From the NCBI GenBank assembly GCA_035506295.1, contig DATJPR010000189.1, positions 1 to 64,000 of the forward strand: 64,000 bases of DNA, given 5' to 3'. The position numbers were made by a program, and so were the translations under genes. The number at the start of each line of letters is the position of its first letter. The first letter of the stretch is position 1. This DNA is from DATJPR01 sp035506295. Lineage in GTDB: Bacteria; Bacteroidota; Ignavibacteria; UBA10030; UBA6906. A model generated the notes under the pieces. That model did not search any database. It was given only the letters and a program-made list of their open reading frames with translations, and was not told where the DNA came from. Positions 18,611 through 26,679 of the stretch are shown piece by piece.

Positions 18611-19972
18611 TTAGTTGACCCCTTGATCCATCATGGCATCGGCGACTTTCAGGAACCCCCCGATGTTTGCTCCATTGACGTAATTGCCGGGCGTGCCGAA
18701 CCGATCTGCCACCTCAACGCATGTCCGGTGAATGCTGCTCATGATCATCCGCAACCGGGTGTCGACTTCCTCCCGGGTCCACGGGAGACGCATGCTGTTT
18801 TGCGCCATCTCCAGCCCGGACACCGCGACGCCGCCGGCATTGGCCGCCTTCCCCGGACCATAGAGGATTTTGGCATCGAGAAATTGCTTTACCCCTTCCA
18901 GGGCGGTCGGCATATTGGCGCCTTCAGCAACGACGTACACGCCGTTCTTAATGAGGTTGGCTGCGTCAATCCCGTTGACCTCATTCTGAGTCGCACTGGG
19001 GAAGGCGCAATCGGCCTTGTGGTTCCACAGCGGATTGTAATTCATTTTTGGATCCACGGGGGTGTACACAGAACCCTTGTATTTGGCCGCATAGTCCTCG
19101 ATTCTGCCGCGCCGCACGTTTTTCAGATCCATCACGAACGCCAGCTTGTCCTTCGTCACTCCCTGCTCATCATAAATATAACCGTTGGAATCGGAAAGTG
19201 TGACCACCTTGCCGCCAAGATCGAGGATCTTTTCGACGGTGTACTGTGCGACATTTCCGCTTCCGGACACAAGGCAGATTTTTCCTTCAAGAGTCTGGCG
19301 TCTGGTCGACAGCATTTCGCTCGCGAAATACACACATCCGTACCCCGTCGCTTCGGGTCGAATAAGAGACCCTCCCCAATTGAGACCCTTTCCCGTGAGA
19401 ACGCCGGTGAATTCGTTCCGAAGCTTCTTGTACCGCCCGAACAGGAAGCCGATTTCCCGCCCTCCGACGCCGATGTCGCCTGCGGGAACATCCGTATCAG
19501 GCCCGATATGGCGGTGGAGCTCATCCATGAACGCCTGGCAGAACCGCATGATTTTCAAATCGCTCTTTCCCTTGGGGTCAAAATCCGACCCTCCCTTTCC
19601 GCCGCCCATGGGGAGAGTCGTCAGGCTGTTCTTGAACACCTGTTCGAAAGCGAGGAATTTCAAAATGCCAAGCGTCACCGAGGGATGGAATCGGAGCCCG
19701 CCCTTATATGGTCCAATCGCGCTGTTCATCTCGATGCGGTAGCCACGGTTGATCTGAATCTCACCCTGATCGTCCACCCATGCGACGCGGAAGGTGATCA
19801 CGCGCTCCGGCTCGATGATACGCTCGAGGATGCGCGCCGTCCGATATTCAGGATGGCGCTCGAGAAGGATCGCCAGTGATTCGGCCACTTCTTCGACAGC
19901 CTGATGGAACTCCGGTTGCGCGGGGTTCTTCGCTTTGACTTCTTCCATAAGATCACGAACATACGGTGACAT
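18611..19972 (-). CDS. gdhA: Glutamate dehydrogenase, GdhA (NADP-type) subfamily
   Basis: 453 residues from the ATG at 19972, close to E. coli GdhA (447). That ATG has AGGAGG six bases upstream; a longer frame reaching 20020 lacks this. GdhA features include YKGGLRFHPSV, LPMGGGKGGSDFDPKG with the catalytic lysine, VPAGDIGVGGREIGF with the active-site aspartate, and the cofactor fold at LVSGSGNVAQYT. This subfamily usually makes glutamate from 2-oxoglutarate and ammonia with NADPH. It lies between the two ATP-grasp paralogues, 131 bases after paralogue B and 12 bases before paralogue A. Confidence 0.94.
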   Translation of the reverse strand: MSPYVRDLMEEVKAKNPAQPEFHQAVEEVAESLAILLERHPEYRTARILERIIEPERVITFRVAWVDDQGEIQINRGYRIEMNSAIGPYKGGLRFHPSVTLGILKFLAFEQVFKNSLTTLPMGGGKGGSDFDPKGKSDLKIMRFCQAFMDELHRHIGPDTDVPAGDIGVGGREIGFLFGRYKKLRNEFTGVLTGKGLNWGGSLIRPEATGYGCVYFASEMLSTRRQTLEGKICLVSGSGNVAQYTVEKILDLGGKVVTLSDSNGYIYDEQGVTKDKLAFVMDLKNVRRGRIEDYAAKYKGSVYTPVDPKMNYNPLWNHKADCAFPSATQNEVNGIDAANLIKNGVYVVAEGANMPTALEGVKQFLDAKILYGPGKAANAGGVAVSGLEMAQNSMRLPWTREEVDTRLRMIMSSIHRTCVEVADRFGTPGNYVNGANIGGFLKVADAMMDQGVN

Positions 19973-20103
19973 GGTTCCTCCTGCGACGAAATGTGCGGTT
20001 GGATTGGCCCGCGCGTCCACGCGTACGCGGGTCGCTGTGGAACGAGATGTGACGAACGGTGGTTGATGTGTTGGTCATTGCATTGAACGACGTACGACAA
20101 GGT

Positions 20104-23100
20104 TCAGGGTTCAGGCTTCAGGATGACTCCTTTGTTCCGGTAGCCGTTGATCTTCACCGTCAGCGGACGCTGAAACTGCAGGTGGCGAGTATAGTGCCCT
20201 TCTTCCGCCGTCCGGCATCCGCGCATCCACTCCCAGTCGATGCAACCCAGGGGCGGAGACTCGCTCACCGTGAAATACCCGATGCGAAACGAGGTAATGT
20301 TCTGAAAGAAATGGGATCCCTGCGACGGAGTCACCGCAAGGTCTTTGAAGCCGGATTCCACGATGACACGGGCCCCTGAGATCTGCCCGTACGTCACCGG
20401 GATCCCCAACCAGCGGTCGAGACTTCCCCACCGACCGACACCGATCAAGATGTACGGCCGCCCCGCTTTGACAAGACTCTCGTTGAACTCCGCAACTTCG
20501 TTTGCAACGACTTCACTTTTCCCCCGGTCGAATGTCTGGATGTCGACCACAACGAGATCGCGAAGCCCCGTAATCACCCCGTTGCCCAAGACCTGCTCGC
20601 TCCGGACCAGGAGTGATGCAGCAGGAACGGACTCCACATCAAGCTCTTCCATCTCGAGACTCAAGACGAGCGGTCGGATTTGCAGCAGGGAAAATTCCTT
20701 CTTCTCGCCGGGCGCTGTGCTCAGGTTCGCCGCGAATTCGATCTCCACGTGGGTGCCCATTCCCCAATGACCGAGGTCAAGCACTGCCTCCATGATTTCC
20801 GGCAAGGGGAAGATCTTGTGTTTGAGAATAGGAGCGAAGGTGACGACACGTCTACCACTCCGTGCAATGCCATCGTATACCGAATCGTTCTCCCGGGAAT
20901 AAGTGGATCCGACAAAGAGCAGTGTCTGGTCCCGTTCTGCTTTCTCGAGGTCATACGTCTTCACAAACGTCGCAGGGTCGTCGTTTCCCTGGAGGGCGAA
21001 CGAACCGTTCAAATCGAGCGCCGCGAAATTCTGTTGAGCATTTTGAATGGTCTCCAGCGTGGAAAAGAACTGGAGGAGATGGCGCGGGTACTTCGGACAG
21101 AAGCGCACGGTGTTCCCGCCTTCCACGACGGTCTTCCCCAGGCCAAGGGCCACCATGACGATGCCGTCATCCGATTTCTGTGGTGGGATGGGATAGAAGT
21201 TATATGACTTCGCAACGCCGGCGAACTCCGGGTAGAACGTTTCTCCGTGGGCCGATCCCACCATCCTCTGGATGATGACCGCCATCTTCTCTTCTTCGAG
21301 CCGGTAGGACGTGGCTGCCATGTACGCCTTCGCCTTTGTCGCAAAGGTTGAGGCGTAAACGAGTTTGATGCTGTCGAGGAGCTCCCGAAGCCTGACCGCG
21401 GGGTCAGGATGATTGTTCGGGATCATGAATGTATCGTAGACCCCTGCAAAGGGCTGGTACTGCGAATCTTCCAGGAGGCTGGACGACCGTACGGCCAGGG
21501 GAACATGGACGATCTCGAGGAACATCCGGAGCTGTTCCAGAATATCGTGCGGGAAATACTCCGCACAGAGAAATTTCTTTTGCAGAGCATGATCGTCCGT
21601 GCAACTCATGGCAAACGATTCAAGACTGTTCTGCGCGAGGAACCTGTCGAAGGCATCCGTCGCCACGACGATCGCCGACGGGACCTCGATGCGCACGTCT
21701 TCAAATCGGCCCGCAACGCCGCTCTGGCTCATCAACAGATTCAGGAATCCGAGGCCGCGGGCCTTTCCACCCATCGACCCCGTTCCGACCCGGGCAAAGC
21801 TGTTCTTCACATCGAATGAATCCCGTTGGAATTCCGAGACCACACCTCGCTTGCGTGCCTCCCGGTAGGTGTTGAGGGCGCTCAGGAGATCCCCGCGAAG
21901 ATCCTCCACAGAGGCAAAGTCTTCCGGGCGCCTCGGTCGAAGGTGGTACGCCAGCGAGAATTCCGTCCTGGCCTTCAGCCAGTTCGAGAAGTGATTCTGT
22001 CGCGCGTGGAAGAGAATGCTCTCGCCCGGAACGATTCGGAGCTGCTCCGCCAATCCGGAAAGATCCCGCGCCCTGCCGACCTCCTCTCCTGTCGGCATCC
22101 GGAAAACAAAGTCCCCAAAGCCAAACCGCTCCAGCATGAATTGCCGGAGCTCATGCAGCAGGCGGGGAGACGTCTTCACAAGGAAGTCCGCATCGATCTC
22201 CTTTGCCCTCCCGGCAAACGCCGGATTGCTCGACTGGAGGAGGATAGGGATATCGGCGTGACGGGACCTCACGCGCACGGCGAAATGGATTCCGCCCTCC
22301 GGATCGCGCCCCCCGTCCCGGAGAATGTCGATGTCGGAAATAATGGCGAGGATATAGTTCTCGTACTGCTCATAGAACCGCCACGCCTCTTCGTACGAAC
22401 TACAAAAGAGGATTTTCGGCCGGGCTCGCTGACGCAGGTAACGGTGCGTGAGATTGACTCCTTCGGCGATGAGGCGGCGAGATTGGTTGAAGACTTCGGT
22501 GTAGATCAAAGGCAGGTAGAGCGAAGCGAAATTCACATTGTCTTCTACGAGGATGATCGACTGGACACCGACCGCCGTGGTGTCCTCGGCCACGTTCGCG
22601 CGGTCTTCGATCGACTTGATGATCGCCACGAGCAGGCGGTAGTCGCCTTTCCAGATAAATACCTGGTTGAAGACCGAAACGTCGGCGGCTTGCATGAGCT
22701 CCTTGCGTTCCTGGTTGTCATAGGCAAGAAGGACTATCGGCGTCTGCGGGGAGATCTGCCGGATCGCTGCGGCCAGACGGACAACGCGCATGTCCTCGAC
22801 ATGGATCGTCGTGATCACAAGATCGAAATGCTCGCCGCTTCGAAGGAGATCCAGGGCCTCCCGGCCGCTGGTGAGGTTGGTGACTTCGGGGAGGTGACTG
22901 AGGTCAAGGGCCTGGAATTCGCGCCGGATGAGCTCGTGCAACTGCCCATCCTCTTCAAAGAGGTAGCTGTCGTACAGGCTCGAAACCAGAAGGATGTCTC
23001 TGATCTTGAAGCGGATCAGACGCTGTAGAGCCTTCAGGCGGCTGCCGTACAGATCCTCGTCGTCGGGATGGTGAATGCCACCCACGAGAGAAGGCTCCAT
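20104..23100 (-). CDS. Receiver-like / PEP-synthase-type ATP-grasp protein, paralogue B
   Basis: 998 residues from the ATG at 23100, which has GGGAGA just upstream; a longer frame to 23310 is low-complexity and unsupported. The layout is the same as in paralogue A. A first receiver-like domain lacks the Asp (DLVITTIHVED). A second has LVEDN, ISDIDI, LLQSS and FLVKTS, so it could be phosphorylated. A PPDK_N ATP-grasp follows (GGKARGLGFLNL, VRSSSLLEDSQYQPFAG, LLQIRPLV). The C-terminal part has SQGSHFFQNITS and no PEP barrel. The two copies are collinear and strongly similar over their whole length, so they are old paralogues. This is the first gene of the row that contains both glutamate dehydrogenases. 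Confidence 0.8.
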   Translation of the reverse strand: MEPSLVGGIHHPDDEDLYGSRLKALQRLIRFKIRDILLVSSLYDSYLFEEDGQLHELIRREFQALDLSHLPEVTNLTSGREALDLLRSGEHFDLVITTIHVEDMRVVRLAAAIRQISPQTPIVLLAYDNQERKELMQAADVSVFNQVFIWKGDYRLLVAIIKSIEDRANVAEDTTAVGVQSIILVEDNVNFASLYLPLIYTEVFNQSRRLIAEGVNLTHRYLRQRARPKILFCSSYEEAWRFYEQYENYILAIISDIDILRDGGRDPEGGIHFAVRVRSRHADIPILLQSSNPAFAGRAKEIDADFLVKTSPRLLHELRQFMLERFGFGDFVFRMPTGEEVGRARDLSGLAEQLRIVPGESILFHARQNHFSNWLKARTEFSLAYHLRPRRPEDFASVEDLRGDLLSALNTYREARKRGVVSEFQRDSFDVKNSFARVGTGSMGGKARGLGFLNLLMSQSGVAGRFEDVRIEVPSAIVVATDAFDRFLAQNSLESFAMSCTDDHALQKKFLCAEYFPHDILEQLRMFLEIVHVPLAVRSSSLLEDSQYQPFAGVYDTFMIPNNHPDPAVRLRELLDSIKLVYASTFATKAKAYMAATSYRLEEEKMAVIIQRMVGSAHGETFYPEFAGVAKSYNFYPIPPQKSDDGIVMVALGLGKTVVEGGNTVRFCPKYPRHLLQFFSTLETIQNAQQNFAALDLNGSFALQGNDDPATFVKTYDLEKAERDQTLLFVGSTYSRENDSVYDGIARSGRRVVTFAPILKHKIFPLPEIMEAVLDLGHWGMGTHVEIEFAANLSTAPGEKKEFSLLQIRPLVLSLEMEELDVESVPAASLLVRSEQVLGNGVITGLRDLVVVDIQTFDRGKSEVVANEVAEFNESLVKAGRPYILIGVGRWGSLDRWLGIPVTYGQISGARVIVESGFKDLAVTPSQGSHFFQNITSFRIGYFTVSESPPLGCIDWEWMRGCRTAEEGHYTRHLQFQRPLTVKINGYRNKGVILKPEP

Positions 23101-23665
23101 GGTCTCTCCCTTCGGCAATTGCGGAGCATGAGACTTCCGGAAATTCGATCTGCAGACTGCACGTACGCGAGAGATGTCGGCACGCACGTCAAACGCATCG
23201 AGTTCAGAGAAGCAGGCGCCGAACAGCGGCAAGCTGTGGGAAGAAAAGGTGGGAATGGCCGTCGTCGTCCGGTTCTGGGTGGGCCGGAGCGATGAGCGGG
23301 GATCGGACACCAGGATCGCTGGTTGTTCGACGCGGGATATCTTTGAAAGAACGCAACCCTCAGGACTCGCAACAACCTGACCAGACGAATTGATTGCACA
23401 CCACTGCAGGCCGTCCGGTCTCGTGCTTAGGAAATGAAACGCTGTTGCGATGCCGCTGGAGAAGTCGTGCGAGAAGTTAAGAGAAAATGGCCGACAGAGT
23501 CAAGTGAAGCGCCGCCGGGGGGAGCGGCTCCACACCGGAAAGTAGTCGGCAGAGACGGCAGACTCAAACAATGGCTGCAACATCAAGGGATGCAAGTCCG
23601 TATTATTGCTGGTGTTGCACCACCTACAACCGACTTTCTTCATCCCTTTCTCAATAAACCTATCA
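23101..23665. other. Intergenic region between divergent genes
   Basis: 565 bases without a credible gene. Short open frames here lack ribosome-binding sites and recognisable sequence. It must contain the promoter of the ATP-grasp/glutamate dehydrogenase row, but I could not assign one with confidence. Confidence 0.5.
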
Positions 23666-24223
23666 ATGGCAGAACACATTTGTCCCTGGTGGCTCGGGTA
23701 TGCCCTGGCCAATCCTCTTCGGAAACTCATCAACAACCCCGACAGTATACTCAAGCCGTTCGTTGCGGAGGGAATGCGAGTGTTGGAGGTCGGACCCGGC
23801 ATGGGATTCTTCAGCGTTCCGATAGCCCGCCTCGTCGGTCCCCGCGGCCGACTCTATTGTGTGGACGTTCAGCAGAAGATGATCGACGGCCTGAAACGAC
23901 GTCTGGAGAAGAAAGGGGTGATTGACCGTGTGGAAGCCCGCGTTTGCCCGGGAGATTCCCTCGCAATCGACGACCTTCGTCAGTCGATCGATGTTGTCCT
24001 GGCGATTGCCGTGATCCACGAGATCCCGAGAGCCAACCAATCGATTGCCGAAATGGCGGGCGCGTTGCGATCAGGCGGGAAAATGGTCATCTCCGAGCCC
24101 GCAGGACATGTGACCCCAGCCGGTTTTGCCGAGACCACGGCCCTGGCACGGAACTGCGGCCTGCTGGTCATCGCAAACCCTGTTCTCCGAGGGACCCTGT
24201 CGGTCGTTCTGCAGAAACTGTGA
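23666..24223 (+). CDS. Class I SAM-dependent methyltransferase
   Basis: A 185-residue protein. The SAM-binding glycine loop is VLEVGPGMGFFSVPIA (about residues 38-53). It is followed by the acidic strand-2 end LYCVDVQQKM and by VLAIAVIHEIP in the motif IV region. The fold is of the Methyltransf_11/25 type; the substrate is unknown. The ATG at 23666 starts the recognisable protein and has no strong ribosome-binding site. The frame is open to 23606, but the extra residues look unstructured. It is one of few plus-strand genes here, stands alone, and converges with the barrel-protein gene (nine bases between stops). Confidence 0.8.
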   Translation: MAEHICPWWLGYALANPLRKLINNPDSILKPFVAEGMRVLEVGPGMGFFSVPIARLVGPRGRLYCVDVQQKMIDGLKRRLEKKGVIDRVEARVCPGDSLAIDDLRQSIDVVLAIAVIHEIPRANQSIAEMAGALRSGGKMVISEPAGHVTPAGFAETTALARNCGLLVIANPVLRGTLSVVLQKL

Positions 24224-24232
24224 CCGATGTTC

Positions 24233-25078
24233 TCAGAAGACGAAGCTGCCCGTGAGCGTGACGCCGTACTGTTGCGTCCTGCTTGCGGGTTCGTAAATGT
24301 ACGCGTACTGCTGCCCGAGGATCACTTCAGGAGAATTGTTGCTCTGGCCGATCGCAGAATATTCATACCAGAACGTCACGGCGAGCCCCCAAAAATCCCG
24401 CGACGTGTATTCCACTGGAAGCGCGACGTGCCATCCCACTTTGTTCCCAAGAGTGAGCGTCGGGCTGTCGAACTGCGGCAGCGCTATCGCAATCGACCCC
24501 GACACCATGATCCGGCAGGCTGCATCAAGCGCAAGGCTCCAGTGGCGATCGAAGGCTAGCCTGCACTTCAGGCCGACGGGAATGTAACTCCAGGAATACT
24601 CCTCGCGGTACCCCTGCAGATCGTTGTGGTTCGAGATATCCCGCCTCCAGAATCTATATCCGTAGCCGCTGTAAGGTGTGAGATCCAGAGAGGAGCCGCC
24701 AATCCGGTAGAACGTGAAGCCGGCGTCGACCTCGAACCGGGAAAACCAGTCGCTGGTATTCTCCGTGAAGTCCTTCGACTGACCATAGAAGTCAGTTTCA
24801 TTCGATCCGTATTGCGTCCCGCTCGGGGAGAAATCCCACTGCGCCCGACCCCAGAGGGGCAAAGATTTCCCTCCGTCAAACTCATATCCAAATGCGACGC
24901 CGAACAGCCACCCGTTCTCTGTGCTCTTTCCAGGAGGGTCCCATTGTTCCTCGTAGTCGAACGAGTGAAGGATCATGGAGAGCGACAGCTTCTGCGTCGG
25001 AGAGGCCGGCGGAGACGGCGATGCGGCCAGCGCTATGCTGCAACTGAACAGAAGAAGGACGAGAGGAGAGCGTACCAT
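24233..25078 (-). CDS. Predicted outer-membrane beta-barrel protein
   Basis: A 281-residue protein with a signal peptide (MVRSPLVLLLFSCSIALAAS). Alternating polar and aromatic strands follow (WGRAQWDFSPSG, FEVDAGFTFYRIGG, YSGYGYRFWRRD), and it ends in Phe (GSFVF), as expected for an outer-membrane barrel handled by the Bam machinery. No specific family was recognised; the pattern suits an 8- to 12-strand barrel. GAGGG precedes the ATG by about eight bases. It is the last gene of the LemA-to-barrel row, 41 bases after the nitrilase gene. Confidence 0.65.
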   Translation of the reverse strand: MVRSPLVLLLFSCSIALAASPSPPASPTQKLSLSMILHSFDYEEQWDPPGKSTENGWLFGVAFGYEFDGGKSLPLWGRAQWDFSPSGTQYGSNETDFYGQSKDFTENTSDWFSRFEVDAGFTFYRIGGSSLDLTPYSGYGYRFWRRDISNHNDLQGYREEYSWSYIPVGLKCRLAFDRHWSLALDAACRIMVSGSIAIALPQFDSPTLTLGNKVGWHVALPVEYTSRDFWGLAVTFWYEYSAIGQSNNSPEVILGQQYAYIYEPASRTQQYGVTLTGSFVF

Positions 25079-25119
25079 GGTCTGACCCTCGATGATGGCG
25101 TGAGGAACAACAACACGGC

Positions 25120-25998
25120 TCAGCGGTGGGGGTTGCCCCGTGCGGGGTCCTGCTGGCGAAGGATTCTTCGAAGTTCAGACTCGACGAGGCGAAGGTCTTC
25201 GTCGAGGAAATGACGTGAGAACCTCCGGGCGCGGCGGACGTCATCGTCGTCGATGTCCCCGACCACCAGGTCCTGGTCGAACAATTTGGCAGCGACCTCA
25301 TTCTCACCGTCAGGCGAGACGATTTCCGATCCGCCCCAGAAACTCACGCCATCTTCGATGCCGACGCGATTGCAGAACACGAGGAAGACCGACAGCAGAC
25401 GGGCGAGAGCGCGGTGGTTTTCCCCGTTCGCGGTCGCGATCGCCGGAATGGCGCCGGGCCCTGCCACGCGCGTCGGGCTGGCAACGAGCGTGATGATGGT
25501 CGTCGCGCCGTCGGCGGCGAGCAGATACGGCAGGGAAAGGTGCCACAGGTCTTCGCAGATCAGGACACCGATGCGTCCGACCGACGTGTCGATGGCCTGC
25601 ACGCTTCTGCCGGCGCTGAAGTAGCGAAGCTCTTCAAACATCCCGTATGTCGGCGGGTAGATCTTCCGGTGAACGGTCCGCATCGTCCCTCCCTCGATGA
25701 GGAAGGCCGAGTTGTAGATGCCATAATCCTCCCCTTCCGATATTCCTCCGACGAGGAGCGAGATCCCCTTGCTCAGATCGAGAAGCGGTGCAAGGCTTGA
25801 CGGCGGACTGGACGGCCTGAAGCAGAGTTCCCAGTGCATGTCCTTGACCGAGTACCCCGTCAGACTGAGCTCCGGGAACACTGCGAGCTTTGCGCCCTGA
25901 GCACGCGCGCGCTCCGCGAACGCGGCGTGCGTCTCGACGTTCTTTGCAATATCGCCGAGGACAGGATCAATTTGTGCGAGGGCGAGACGGGTGGTCAT
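25120..25998 (-). CDS. Carbon-nitrogen hydrolase (nitrilase family)
   Basis: A 292-residue enzyme with the complete nitrilase triad: Glu in VFPELSLTGY (about residue 43), Lys in VHRKIYPPTYGMFEE (about 112) and Cys in VLICEDLWH (about 147). These motifs most resemble the glutaminase domain of glutamine-dependent NAD synthetases, but the synthetase half is absent. It probably hydrolyses an amide or nitrile to release ammonia, in the cytoplasm. Its start overlaps the stop of the receiver gene by four bases, so it is translationally coupled to a two-component system, an odd partner for this family. Confidence 0.88.
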   Translation of the reverse strand: MTTRLALAQIDPVLGDIAKNVETHAAFAERARAQGAKLAVFPELSLTGYSVKDMHWELCFRPSSPPSSLAPLLDLSKGISLLVGGISEGEDYGIYNSAFLIEGGTMRTVHRKIYPPTYGMFEELRYFSAGRSVQAIDTSVGRIGVLICEDLWHLSLPYLLAADGATTIITLVASPTRVAGPGAIPAIATANGENHRALARLLSVFLVFCNRVGIEDGVSFWGGSEIVSPDGENEVAAKLFDQDLVVGDIDDDDVRRARRFSRHFLDEDLRLVESELRRILRQQDPARGNPHR

Positions 25999-26675
25999 TC
26001 GGATAGATCGAACATACGGATGTCACGGATGTAGGGAATCGTCTTGTCGCTCTTGAGTTCCTTGAGCTGGGAGATCTTCTTCTCGATCCGCTGCAGGTTG
26101 TCTCTGATGATCACCAGATACGACGTGAGTCCGTCGTTGGTGTGCGCCTCCATGAGCTGGTTCACGCGGAGGGCCATCACGTCGAGGGGGCCGCGGAGAT
26201 CCGTGGTCATCTTCCCCACCATTTCCTGGATCGCCTCGAGGCGCTTTCGTGTCACCTCCAGGCTCACCCGTTGTTCTTCGAGCCGTTGCTGCTCGATCAC
26301 TTTCAGGATGGTCCCGGGGAGCACCGGCGTCGTTGCGTCCTCCTTCAGGAGATAGTCGGCCACCCCGAGCTTCAGCACTTCGACGGCAAGATCGAAATCC
26401 TTGTTGACCGTAAGAAAGATGATCGGAACGTTGACACCCTGCGACCGAAGCGATTTGGTGATCTCCAACCCGTTCTGGCCGGGAAGAAAATAGTCCATCA
26501 GGATCACGTCGAACGGGCCGTCGTTCCTGACTGCGGCTTCCGCGCTCACGCTGTCCCCGCGCCACGTCACGGTGAATTTCTGGGGTTGGTGCCTCCGGAG
26601 AAACACCTGCACCAGCGTGGCGAAATCGCGATTATCGTCGACCAGGAGAACCTTGATGGTGCTTGACGACTCCAT
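25995..26675 (-). CDS. Response regulator with receiver domain and degenerate DHp-like tail
   Basis: 226 residues. The receiver domain (about 8-125) is complete: acidic pair in LLVDDN, phospho-Asp in LMDYFLPGQNG, Thr in IFLTVN and Lys in DYLLKED. There is no DNA-binding domain. Residues about 130-215 form a helical hairpin with TTDLRGPLDV in the place where a histidine kinase dimerisation helix has a motif such as SHDLKEPL. It therefore looks like a kinase dimerisation domain without its phospho-accepting His. It starts four bases after the stop of the large kinase gene, which is the obvious phosphodonor. Output is probably through protein contact. Confidence 0.85.
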   Translation of the reverse strand: MESSSTIKVLLVDDNRDFATLVQVFLRRHQPQKFTVTWRGDSVSAEAAVRNDGPFDVILMDYFLPGQNGLEITKSLRSQGVNVPIIFLTVNKDFDLAVEVLKLGVADYLLKEDATTPVLPGTILKVIEQQRLEEQRVSLEVTRKRLEAIQEMVGKMTTDLRGPLDVMALRVNQLMEAHTNDGLTSYLVIIRDNLQRIEKKISQLKELKSDKTIPYIRDIRMFDLSE

Positions 26676-26679
26676 AGCC

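Noticed and set aside
17954..19879. Long plus-strand open frame opposite the gdhA and ATP-grasp genes
   Set aside because: Antisense shadow of two well-supported minus-strand genes; the translation has no recognisable domain and is rich in His/Arg/Asp, typical of opposite-strand reading in G+C-rich DNA.
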